This document shows, piece by piece, positions 1-5,435 of a stretch of 5,435 bases of DNA. The stretch is from the NCBI GenBank assembly GCA_964613745.1, contig CAZTJA010000161.1, positions 1 to 5,435 of the forward strand, in the 5' to 3' direction. The notes under the pieces were generated by a model. It was given only the letters and a program-made list of their open reading frames with translations, did not search any database and had not been told where the DNA came from. This DNA comes from CAZTJA01 sp964613745. Its GTDB lineage: Bacteria; Desulfobacterota; Desulfomonilia; Desulfomonilales; Desulfomonilaceae. Position 1 is the first letter of the stretch. Each line of letters starts with the position of its first letter. A program made the position numbers and the translations under genes.

Positions 1-330
1 GAGTCGGTATTTGGAGGTTTAATAGCAAGCGGCTGGCAAACGGCGAGTTTGGCCATGAGAATACTGGTAGACAATTACATTTCACGTGTGGCCAGCCTCG
101 GCTCGCCGGGAGTAGATGAGATAAGGTGGCTAAAACCTGTTAGGCCGGGGAACACGCTTTCACTACGGGTGACCCTAATGGAGGCCCAACGTTCGCGGTC
201 AAAACCTGAACAGGGCTATATTCGTGCTCTCACGGAAGTTTTAAACGAGGACCGCGAAGTTGTTATGTCGATGAAGTCCGGTGGGTTCATCAAATGCCGA
301 CAACCGGAATTAGAACATGTCGATTTATGA
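1..330 (+). CDS. MaoC-like hot-dog dehydratase, 5'-truncated by window edge
   Basis: This is the C-terminal 109 residues of a MaoC-family (R-specific enoyl-CoA hydratase-like) protein. The frame is open from base 1 and reads ESVFGGLIASGWQTASLAMR, so the internal TTG at 49 and ATG at 55 are not the real start. Family features seen are FGGLIASGW (residues 4-12), LGSPGVDEIRWLKPVRPGNTL in the middle, and RSRSKP followed by VLNEDREVVMSM near the end. All are typical of the second half of the single hot-dog MaoC subgroup of about 150 residues, so roughly 40-45 residues lie outside the window. The Asp/His catalytic pair of R-hydratases would sit in that missing part, so activity cannot be judged here. 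Members hydrate enoyl-CoA or related thioesters in the cytoplasm; the substrate is unknown. The gene converges on the hydroxylase operon and is not co-transcribed with it. The family call is firm and the role is not. Confidence 0.88.
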   Translation, partial: ESVFGGLIASGWQTASLAMRILVDNYISRVASLGSPGVDEIRWLKPVRPGNTLSLRVTLMEAQRSRSKPEQGYIRALTEVLNEDREVVMSMKSGGFIKCRQPELEHVDL

Positions 331-339
331 TTTTCGGTA

Positions 340-373
340 AAGAGACTCATCTTCCGTTGGAGATGAGTCTCTT
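340..373. terminator. Hairpin between convergent genes, probable bidirectional terminator
   Basis: A perfect inverted repeat has arms AGAGACTCATCT (341-352) and AGATGAGTCTCT (361-372), extended by an A-T pair at 340/373. The 8-base loop can tighten to 4 bases through T353-G360 and C354-G359. It lies 9 bases after the MaoC stop and 77 bases beyond the FAD-subunit stop, between two converging genes, which is where a shared terminator is expected. The U-tract is poor in both directions: two T residues on the plus strand and three on the minus strand. It is therefore not a textbook intrinsic terminator and may instead stabilise 3' ends. Confidence 0.6.
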
Positions 374-450
374 CGACCAAGCCGAAGCAATTGCTTTATT
401 TGGATTGAATCGAGGGATTACAGTTCACATGTAGATAAAGTGCTCCGAAA

Positions 451-1428
451 TTAACTGCTCAGTTTTGTTAATTCTTCCTCTACCATCCCTCTGAGCATCG
501 CCGACTTGTAGTCATTTCCTCCGAGAGTATCGGCTCCTTGGATTGCCGTTTCGGCTGCTTGCGCCACCGTTGAGGCATCAAGCTTGCGGCCGACGATGAA
601 AGCTTCAACATTTTTGGCTCTCCAGGGAATGGGGGCAACTCCACTGAAAACCACGGCTGCTTTATTAACTTTACCGTCTTTGAATTCCAGCGAGAAAGCA
701 CCGCCGACTAATGCAAAATCCCAGGATCGTCGTGCACGTATCTTTCTATACGAACTCCTGGTTGATGGATGAGGTTTGGGAAGAACAACTTCGGTGATGA
801 TTTCGCCGGGCTCGAGAATTGTCTCTCGTTTCACATCTACTTTTGGCAACACGAAGAATTGCTCGAGAGGTATGCTTCTCGAACCTGCCGGTCCCTGGGT
901 TTTCACCAAGGCACCAGCGGCGATAAGTGCCGGTGCGGTATCGGACGGGTGTACGATTGCGCATATCTTGTCGTGGCCGAAGATCGCGTGATACTGGTTT
1001 TCGCCGTCCATTGCATAGCACAGCTCACCGCCCTTCCTGAGGCAAAGGAAGTCACCTCGATAATACCAGCAGCGAGGCTTCTGACATAGATTTCCACCAA
1101 GGGTACCCTGATTCCTTAATTGGGGACTGGCTACGTTTGAAGCGGCTTCTGCAATGCCCGAATAGGCTTTCAGCATGAGCGGGTTTTCTGCGATTTCCGT
1201 AATAGTGGTCAGAGCACCGATTCGTAGGCCACCGTCAGGAGCTTCCCTGATTCCCATCAACTCATTTAACCGTGAAATACTGACTATCTTGTCTGCAGAA
1301 AAAACGCCGTCCCTTAAACACCCGAGGAGATCGGTGCCGCCGGAAATTACCGTCGAACCCTTTTCAGAGAGCTGTGCTACAGCTTCATTGGTAGAGCTTA
1401 CTCGTATATAGCTAAATTGTGGGATCAC
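451..1428 (-). CDS. Molybdenum hydroxylase FAD-binding (medium) subunit with predicted [4Fe-4S] insert
   Basis: This 325-residue subunit carries FAD and passes electrons from the iron-sulfur clusters to the final acceptor. FAD-domain motifs are GGTDLL (30-35) and TLGGN (109-113). The C-terminal CO-dehydrogenase-flavoprotein domain begins near residue 225 (YRKIRARRSWDFALVGG). Between the FAD lobes is a cysteine-rich insert: RCWYY with Cys120, then Cys129, Cys137 and Cys156 just before HPSDTAPAL; Cys115 is nearby. From remembered family knowledge, this insert binds a [4Fe-4S] cluster in E. coli PaoB (YagS) and in the beta subunit of 4-hydroxybenzoyl-CoA reductase, so the four cysteines 120/129/137/156 are the likely ligands. 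The start is GTG at 1428, not the ATG at 1530: the latter would add 34 residues that overlap the upstream gene and match nothing in the family, whereas GTG has AAAGGGG 7 bases upstream and yields the expected N-terminus (IPQFSYIRVSS). There is no signal peptide. It is the last gene of the operon. The family call is secure and the acceptor is unknown. Confidence 0.93.
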   Translation of the reverse strand: MIPQFSYIRVSSTNEAVAQLSEKGSTVISGGTDLLGCLRDGVFSADKIVSISRLNELMGIREAPDGGLRIGALTTITEIAENPLMLKAYSGIAEAASNVASPQLRNQGTLGGNLCQKPRCWYYRGDFLCLRKGGELCYAMDGENQYHAIFGHDKICAIVHPSDTAPALIAAGALVKTQGPAGSRSIPLEQFFVLPKVDVKRETILEPGEIITEVVLPKPHPSTRSSYRKIRARRSWDFALVGGAFSLEFKDGKVNKAAVVFSGVAPIPWRAKNVEAFIVGRKLDASTVAQAAETAIQGADTLGGNDYKSAMLRGMVEEELTKLSS

Positions 1429-1432
1429 CTTT

Positions 1433-3760
1433 TCACCCCTTTCTTTTCTTTTCAGCAAGAAGTTTGCAAAGTTGAGGGGGAGATATGGGCGTAGAAGTGA
1501 CGCGAATTCCTGTGGCATTGTAGACTGCATTGGCTATTGCCGCTGCAGTTGGAATAGTGACGGGTTCTCCGAGTCCTTTCGCGCCAATTGAATTTGCTTC
1601 CGTGTCATGAGGGTCAATGGGCACGGAGGTCATTTCCACAGGTACATCGAGCATTGTAGGCAATTTGTAATCGTACAAATTTTTATTGCAGAGTTTGCCC
1701 GTCTGATTGGCATCCAGAACTCTATTTTCAGTAAGCCCAAAACCAATTCCCATAATAATCCCGCCATAAACCTGATTATCATACGTAAGGCGGTTCATTA
1801 CTCGACCGCTGTCATTTGTTGACAGAAATCGGGTTAACTCAACTTCTCCAGTGAGGGTATCTACTTTCACCTCGCAAAACTGAGCACAAAATGGGTTTAT
1901 GGCCTTACCCGGAGGATTTGGTTTCTTATAACCCACTCCGACAATTACTCCCCGACTCTTCAGGGTTGATATATCAGAGATTTTTATGCCCTTTGCTGGA
2001 TCCGCCTTTGATTGGACCCTGCCGGCAATTATCGAGAGTTCGTCCGGTTTCATGTTCATGTCTTGGCCGGCCATTTCCAACAGTTGCTGTTTAACGTGTA
2101 CAGCGGCAGCTCTGGTGGCCGGTCCGTCTGAGGGCACGGTCTTGCTTCCACCACTGGGCGGAGTGAACTGTGTTGTTCCCGTGTCTGCGCTTTCAATCTG
2201 GATTTTATCGGGTTTAAGACCAAGTTCTTCCGCCACTATCATGCTCATGATAGTTCTAGTACCCGTTCCCAAGTCGCTGGCGCCCATGTTAAGGTTTGCG
2301 CTACCATCCGAAAAAAGCCGGACCACCACCGTAGACGGGGGACGTCCGCCTCCCATGAACCAGAGACAGCTTGCCATTCCGACCCCGGTTCTAAACCGAC
2401 CCTCCTGAGGGCTCTTCAGAGCGGAACGTCTTTCCACCCAACCGAAAGATTTGGCCCCCTCTTGAATGCATTCTGTGAGGCCGCTCGATGTGTACGGAGG
2501 ATTTCCCGAGGAGGATTGGCTAAATTTCGGTATATTTTTCAAACGTAATTCTACTGGATCCAAATTTGCTGCTACGGCCAAACTATCAAGCATTTGTTCG
2601 AGAGCCCATGAGGCTTGCGGATGCCCGGGAGCCCGAAATGGTCTTGCCGGCCCTGCATTAACATAAAAATCAGTCGACGTGCATTTTACATTGGGACATG
2701 TGTAGAGTTCCTTTATCTGGAAATCCAGTAAAGAAATTCCTCCCGATTGGTATGCGCCGCTTTCTCCCGTTCCTGTGAATTCAAGAGCAGTCAGTGTGCC
2801 GTCCTTCTTAATACCGGCCTTCAACTTCATGACATTCGCCGGTCTGTTTCCGGTACTAAGAAGAGTCTGTTCACGAGTGAGAAACATCTTTACAGGACGC
2901 CCACTTAGCTTTGCGAGAATTGCAGCACAGGCGGTATACTTGCCGGCCTGTAATTTTGATCCAAATCCGCCGCCCATATACGGATTTATTACCCGAACCT
3001 TTGAAAGCGGAATTTTGAGGGCTTTTGCCATTTCTTCTTGGATCGCGAAAACCCCCTGTGTGGACTCCCAAATAGTAAGCTGATTCCCATCCCATTTCGC
3101 TACGCATCCGTGAAGTTCCATAGGGGTATGCAGCAAGGCCATTGTGGAATATTCATCTTCAATTACATAATCCGCTTCCGAAAAACCCTTGTTTATATCT
3201 CCACGTTCATAAACTTCCGGTTTACCTATTACATTGCCGTCATCGTGAACTTTCGGAGCATTCGGTTCCTGGGCTTTTTGCTGATTCGAAACAAATGGAA
3301 GCACTTCGTATTCTACTTCTATTGCTTTCAGGGCATCTTGGGCATGATATGGTGTGTCGGCAGCTACGGCGGCAACAGCATCGCCTTCAAATCTGCAATT
3401 CTTGTCAAACAGCTTTGACTTACCTTTTCCTCGATATGACCAATCAATGTTGGTCCATTCAGCCATTCCTGGAATAACTGCAAAGACACCCGGCATTTTT
3501 TGTGCTTTGGATGTATCCAGTCGGGTTATTCGGGCATTCGCATGGGGAGATCCCAGAAGGGCTCCGTAAATCATTTGTGGGAGAATGAGATCCGATGGAT
3601 AAATCGCTGCACCGCTTACGCGATCATACGCATCGATCCTCGGTAGCGCCTTACCGATGATGCGAGTGTCCTTCCAAGGCTGTGGATCTTGACCTTGAAC
3701 GGGCGTCTCCGGTACCGAAAAACCTTCCAGGAAATATACTTCGTCCGTCTGAGAACTCAC
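1433..3760 (-). CDS. Molybdenum hydroxylase molybdopterin-binding (large, catalytic) subunit
   Basis: This 775-residue protein is a xanthine dehydrogenase/aldehyde oxidase-family catalytic subunit, expected to hydroxylate an aldehyde or N-heterocycle with water-derived oxygen at a Mo centre. The N-terminal aldehyde-oxidase a/b-hammerhead domain covers about residues 35-155 (IGKALPRIDAYDRVSG onward). Mo-cofactor motifs follow: HTPMELHGCVAKWDG (211-225), GGGFGSK (263-269), PARPFRAPGHP (371-381), GASDLGTGT (493-501) and GAKGLGEP (726-733), in which Glu732 fits the conserved catalytic glutamate. Length is slightly above PaoC-type subunits, with a Pro/Gln-rich stretch of about 30 residues at the N-terminus. 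Bacterial members usually use the cytosine dinucleotide form of the cofactor; this is not visible in the sequence. The start is GTG with AGGAGG 6 bases upstream. The gene overlaps the small-subunit gene by 4 bases (GTGA). It has no signal peptide of its own, so export would depend on the small subunit. Substrate specificity cannot be assigned. Confidence 0.95.
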   Translation of the reverse strand: MSSQTDEVYFLEGFSVPETPVQGQDPQPWKDTRIIGKALPRIDAYDRVSGAAIYPSDLILPQMIYGALLGSPHANARITRLDTSKAQKMPGVFAVIPGMAEWTNIDWSYRGKGKSKLFDKNCRFEGDAVAAVAADTPYHAQDALKAIEVEYEVLPFVSNQQKAQEPNAPKVHDDGNVIGKPEVYERGDINKGFSEADYVIEDEYSTMALLHTPMELHGCVAKWDGNQLTIWESTQGVFAIQEEMAKALKIPLSKVRVINPYMGGGFGSKLQAGKYTACAAILAKLSGRPVKMFLTREQTLLSTGNRPANVMKLKAGIKKDGTLTALEFTGTGESGAYQSGGISLLDFQIKELYTCPNVKCTSTDFYVNAGPARPFRAPGHPQASWALEQMLDSLAVAANLDPVELRLKNIPKFSQSSSGNPPYTSSGLTECIQEGAKSFGWVERRSALKSPQEGRFRTGVGMASCLWFMGGGRPPSTVVVRLFSDGSANLNMGASDLGTGTRTIMSMIVAEELGLKPDKIQIESADTGTTQFTPPSGGSKTVPSDGPATRAAAVHVKQQLLEMAGQDMNMKPDELSIIAGRVQSKADPAKGIKISDISTLKSRGVIVGVGYKKPNPPGKAINPFCAQFCEVKVDTLTGEVELTRFLSTNDSGRVMNRLTYDNQVYGGIIMGIGFGLTENRVLDANQTGKLCNKNLYDYKLPTMLDVPVEMTSVPIDPHDTEANSIGAKGLGEPVTIPTAAAIANAVYNATGIRVTSTPISPPQLCKLLAEKKRKG
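1436..1442 (-). promoter_or_regulatory. Ribosome binding site that fixes the FAD-subunit start
   Basis: On the minus strand AAAGGGG is followed by 7 bases and then GTG (1428-1426). The TGA stop of the molybdopterin subunit (1435-1433) lies in that spacer, so ribosomes ending the upstream gene stop right at this start. This supports translational coupling and a GTG start over the upstream ATG. Confidence 0.7.
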
Positions 3761-4434
3761 GATAAACCTCCTTTTTCGGTTTTCAGCTTAGAGGCGCGAC
3801 TTACAGCCCTCACAATGTTGTGGTAAGCGCCACATCGACAAATGTTGCCGCTCATACCTTTACGAATTGCTTCCGTCGAAGGATTCGGATCCTTCCGAAG
3901 CAGACCTTCAACCGACATAATCTGGCCGGGAGTACAGTACCCGCACTGAAGGGCATCCTCTTCCAGAAAAGCCTGTTGCACGGGACCGATGTTTTCTCCG
4001 TCCATGAGCCCTTCAAGAGTAGTTATTTCGAGCCCCTCTGATTCGACGCCCAACATCATGCAAGCATAACGGGGTTTACCATCAACAAGAACGGTGCATG
4101 CTCCACATTCGCCTCTCTCGCAACCAACCTTTGTACCAGTCAAACCGAATTTTTCACGAATGATGTACAACAGGGACCATCTCGGTTCGACGAGTATTGA
4201 ATGAGGCGTGCCGTTTATTCGGAGTGAAACGCGAACCAACTCCCCCGCAGCAATCGGCTCTGCCGAAGCTTTCTCCGGGATTGATATGCCGCTTGCCGCA
4301 ACTGCGGCTCCCATACCGAGAGATGCGAGAAATCCCCTACGTGAGAGGCCTGTTCCCGTATTGAGAGATTCTTCTTTCTCACTATTCGACGATTTCCCAC
4401 AGCAGCAGACATGTGGTTTCAGTTCTTTGTCCAT
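3757..4434 (-). CDS. Molybdenum hydroxylase [2Fe-2S] (small) subunit with Tat signal
   Basis: This 225-residue electron-transfer subunit links the Mo site to FAD through two [2Fe-2S] clusters. The plant-type ferredoxin domain (about 66-140) has Cys105, Cys110, Cys113 and Cys125 (C-x4-C-x2-C-x11-C). The helical C-terminal domain has Cys164, Cys167, Cys199 and Cys201 (C-x2-C-x31-C-x-C). All eight ligands are present. The N-terminus carries a twin-arginine signal: LSRRGFLAS (30-38), a hydrophobic Ala/Gly stretch to about residue 52, and a likely signal-peptidase cut after ASA (56-58). This predicts a periplasmic complex like E. coli PaoABC. The region before the two arginines is about 30 residues long and contains three adjacent cysteines (10-12). 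The start is ATG with AAGGGGG 6 bases upstream. It is the first gene of the operon, and its TGA overlaps the GTG of the next gene. Similar subunits without a signal are cytoplasmic, so the Tat motif is the key evidence for location. Confidence 0.95.
   Translation of the reverse strand: MDKELKPHVCCCGKSSNSEKEESLNTGTGLSRRGFLASLGMGAAVAASGISIPEKASAEPIAAGELVRVSLRINGTPHSILVEPRWSLLYIIREKFGLTGTKVGCERGECGACTVLVDGKPRYACMMLGVESEGLEITTLEGLMDGENIGPVQQAFLEEDALQCGYCTPGQIMSVEGLLRKDPNPSTEAIRKGMSGNICRCGAYHNIVRAVSRASKLKTEKGGLS
3767..3772 (-). promoter_or_regulatory. Consensus Shine-Dalgarno of the large-subunit gene
   Basis: AGGAGG on the minus strand lies 6 bases before the GTG start at 3760, inside the 3' end of the small-subunit gene. 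It is the only perfect consensus site among the genes here and supports the GTG start in a GTGA stop/start overlap. Confidence 0.75.
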
Positions 4435-4581
4435 GCAATTCCCCCTTTATAATTTTTTTCGAATCGTGAACTTTAGTTTGAGTTTCTCTTTTGAGCACCG
4501 GAATTACGTAATGAAGGTTTGAATTCAGGCGCAAAACTACAATTGGTTGCTTTGCAATTCAATTTCGAGTTTACAGCAATG

Positions 4582-4658
4582 TTCGATCTGTTACTGCGCA
4601 ACTTATCGACTATGATTTATCACCCCTGATCTTTAAGGATATTCGTCCGACCTGTTAC
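4582..4658. repeat. Pair of imperfect 13-base direct repeats
   Basis: Bases 4582-4594 (TTCGATCTGTTAC) and 4646-4658 (TCCGACCTGTTAC) match at 11 of 13 positions and sit 64 bases apart, close to six helical turns. Two same-face sites are compatible with cooperative or looping binding by a regulator. Chance occurrence in a few hundred bases cannot be excluded. Confidence 0.3.
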
Positions 4659-4690
4659 GGTCAACTATTAATATTGAGGTCCTTTCTTGA

Positions 4691-4703
4691 TCAAATCATT
4701 TGA
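4691..4703. promoter_or_regulatory. Perfect dyad TCAAAT-C-ATTTGA, candidate operator
   Basis: Six-base arms (4691-4696 and 4698-4703) around a single base form a perfect 13-base dyad. A second 8-base palindrome, TTGATCAA (4687-4694), overlaps it. It lies about 95 bases before the flavoredoxin start and just upstream of the TATAAA at 4728, a position suited to a transcription-factor site. It resembles FNR/CRP-type sites (TTGAT first half) only weakly. No regulator gene is in the window to pair with it. Confidence 0.35.
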
Positions 4704-4745
4704 ACTTAATGTGGCTTTGTGCTCAGTTATAAAAGAGAAGCATAC

Positions 4746-4770
4746 TGGAAAAAACCGTTAGTCGGTTCCA
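4746..4770 (+). promoter_or_regulatory. Leader hairpin upstream of the flavoredoxin gene
   Basis: TGGAA (4746-4750) can pair with TTCCA (4766-4770), and CCG (4755-4757) with CGG (4763-4765), around a TTAGT loop with an A-rich bulge. Alternatively AACCG and CGGTT form a plain 5-bp stem. It ends 14 bases before the ribosome binding site, so it could affect translation or mRNA stability. It is short and could be incidental. Confidence 0.25.
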
Positions 4771-4784
4771 AGTCTGAATTGTTC

Positions 4785-4790
4785 AGGGAG
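4785..4790 (+). promoter_or_regulatory. Ribosome binding site of the flavoredoxin gene
   Basis: AGGGAG is followed by 7 bases and then ATG at 4798. It supports that start, which also gives the family's usual N-terminus (MKKSIGAKTILYPTPV). Confidence 0.65.
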
Positions 4791-4797
4791 CAATCGA

Positions 4798-5367
4798 ATG
4801 AAAAAATCAATCGGCGCGAAAACAATTCTGTACCCTACGCCGGTACTTGTGGTGGGGACATATGACAAATCGGGCAATCCGAATGTAATGACGGTAGCAT
4901 GGGGGGGCATCTGCTGCTCAGCACCTCCCTGTGTAACCATTTCTGTACGAGAAGCCACACACACCTACGGAAATCTTATGGACCAGAAGGCATTTACGAT
5001 CAGCATACCTTCCGAGAATCATGTCAAGGAATCTGATTTCATAGGTATTGCTTCAGGAAGGGACACGGACAAATTTGAAGCCACCGGCCTCACAGCAAAA
5101 AAAAGTGATGTGGTCAATGCGCCATTCGTAGCTGAATTTCCTATGATTCTGGAATGTAAAGTAATACACACCTATAAAATAGGATTGCACACACAATTTA
5201 TTGGGGAAATTCTAGACATAAAATGTGAAGAAGCAGTGATCGGAGAGAAGGGACCGGAAATAGAAAAAATCAAGCCGTTCTTCTGGTCACCGGACTATTC
5301 ACGAGGCTATTACGGGGTCGGCAACTATTTGGGCAAAGCATTTTCCATTGGAAAAGAGCAGAAATAG
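4798..5367 (+). CDS. Flavoredoxin-like flavin reductase-family protein
   Basis: This 189-residue protein belongs to the flavin reductase-like split-barrel family and closely resembles Desulfovibrio-type flavoredoxin, from remembered sequences, in length and in motifs spread along the chain. Seen are GAKTILYPTPVLVVGTYD at the N-terminus, NVMTVAWGGICCSAPP (29-44, the flavin-binding core), SGRDTDKFEATGL in the middle, LHTQFIGEILDIK, and a GVGNYLGKAFSIGKE tail. Members bind FMN non-covalently and shuttle electrons in the cytoplasm; in Desulfovibrio a flavoredoxin has been linked to thiosulfate/sulfite reduction. That specific role is not shown here. There are three cysteines at 39, 40 and 45 in and just after the core. 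No signal peptide or membrane segment is visible. It is transcribed divergently from the hydroxylase operon and appears monocistronic within the window. The family assignment is strong and the physiological partner is unknown. Confidence 0.9.
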   Translation: MKKSIGAKTILYPTPVLVVGTYDKSGNPNVMTVAWGGICCSAPPCVTISVREATHTYGNLMDQKAFTISIPSENHVKESDFIGIASGRDTDKFEATGLTAKKSDVVNAPFVAEFPMILECKVIHTYKIGLHTQFIGEILDIKCEEAVIGEKGPEIEKIKPFFWSPDYSRGYYGVGNYLGKAFSIGKEQK

Positions 5368-5402
5368 TATTCAAATTGTTCCTGAATAGAATTTAATTTG
5401 AT

Positions 5403-5430
5403 GAACGCCAGTTTGGCGGATACTGCGTTC
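5403..5430 (+). terminator. Weak hairpin after the flavoredoxin gene
   Basis: GAACGC (5403-5408) pairs with GCGTTC (5425-5430), and AGT with ACT inside them, leaving C5409 bulged. The alternative stem CGCCA-GTT-TGGCG (5406-5418) competes with it. It starts 36 bases after the stop codon. No T-tract follows within the window, so it is only a candidate 3'-end structure. Confidence 0.3.
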
Positions 5431-5435
5431 AGTTC

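Larger units (their letters stand above)
4435..4797. other. Divergent intergenic region, no gene seen
   Basis: These 363 bases separate the divergently transcribed hydroxylase operon and flavoredoxin gene and must hold both promoters. I found no coding frame with a family match and no tRNA or riboswitch core that I recognise, including those for Mo cofactor, FMN and TPP. No sigma70 or sigma54 promoter is convincing. For the plus-strand gene, TATAAA at 4728-4733 is the best -10-like element, but its possible -35 elements are weak. Dyads, repeats and a hairpin inside the region are listed separately. Confidence 0.6.

Noticed and set aside
49..330. MaoC-like protein starting at TTG 49 or ATG 55
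   Set aside because: The frame stays open to base 1 and the residues before 49 match the family (FGGLIASGW), so the gene is truncated by the window, not short.
385..396. Palindrome AAGCAATTGCTT in the convergent spacer
   Set aside because: It is a 12-base palindrome with no loop in non-coding sequence between gene ends; nothing supports an operator or terminator role.
1429..1530. N-terminal extension of the FAD subunit from ATG at 1530
   Set aside because: It overlaps the conserved C-terminus of the large subunit, has no family resemblance, and a well-placed ribosome binding site with GTG at 1428 gives the expected N-terminus.
1986..2408. 140-codon plus-strand open frame
   Set aside because: It lies wholly inside the conserved large-subunit gene on the other strand and shows no recognisable domain; it is a shadow frame, like the other opposite-strand frames in 480-4522.
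4446..4451. Minus-strand TATAAA as -10 of the hydroxylase operon
   Set aside because: It abuts the ribosome binding site, so transcription would start inside or after that site; no -35 at proper spacing was found.
4427..4453. Plus-strand promoter TTGTCC / TATAAT
   Set aside because: The -10 is perfect, but the spacer is only 15 bases and half of it lies at the start of the opposite gene. It would give a leader of over 300 bases for the flavoredoxin gene.
5371..5401. AT-rich inverted repeat TCAAATT/AATTTGA after the flavoredoxin gene
   Set aside because: Seven A/T-rich pairs around a 17-base loop are too weak and too likely by chance to call a terminator.

Overview
The window looks like bacterial chromosome with moderate GC. 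It carries one convergent and one divergent junction around a three-gene minus-strand operon. The flavoredoxin-type gene at the right end and the periplasmic-type molybdenum hydroxylase suggest an anaerobic Desulfobacterota (deltaproteobacterial) or similar lineage. This is inferred from remembered family resemblance, not from any search, and no marker gene in the window fixes the taxonomy.

Layout. (1) Bases 1-330, plus strand: the C-terminal two-thirds of a MaoC-like hot-dog hydratase, cut by the left edge. (2) Bases 331-450: a convergent spacer with a strong 13-bp hairpin. (3) Bases 451-4434, minus strand: a compact operon for a three-subunit molybdenum hydroxylase (xanthine dehydrogenase/aldehyde oxidase family), transcribed in the order [2Fe-2S] subunit with Tat signal, molybdopterin subunit, FAD subunit. 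The first two genes overlap by 4 bases and the last two are 4 bases apart. (4) Bases 4435-4797: a 363-base divergent intergenic region with a perfect 13-base dyad, a pair of imperfect direct repeats and a leader hairpin. (5) Bases 4798-5367, plus strand: a flavoredoxin-like FMN protein. (6) Bases 5368-5435: a short tail with possible hairpins.

How the genes work together. The three minus-strand products should form one complex. Substrate is hydroxylated at the Mo centre of the large subunit, electrons pass through two [2Fe-2S] clusters in the small subunit, and then reach FAD in the medium subunit. The medium subunit also has a cysteine-rich insert expected to bind a [4Fe-4S] cluster, as in E. 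coli PaoB and 4-hydroxybenzoyl-CoA reductase. Only the small subunit has a twin-arginine signal, so the complex is probably assembled in the cytoplasm and exported as one unit, as for PaoABC. The substrate cannot be read from the sequence. No XdhC/PaoD-type maturation chaperone, transporter or regulator lies in the window. The flavoredoxin gene shares the divergent control region, but its product has no export signal, so a direct electron-transfer partnership is not supported.

I see no mobile element, CRISPR array, tRNA or rRNA. The content is a recognisable enzyme system with some unusual details, not a clearly new system.
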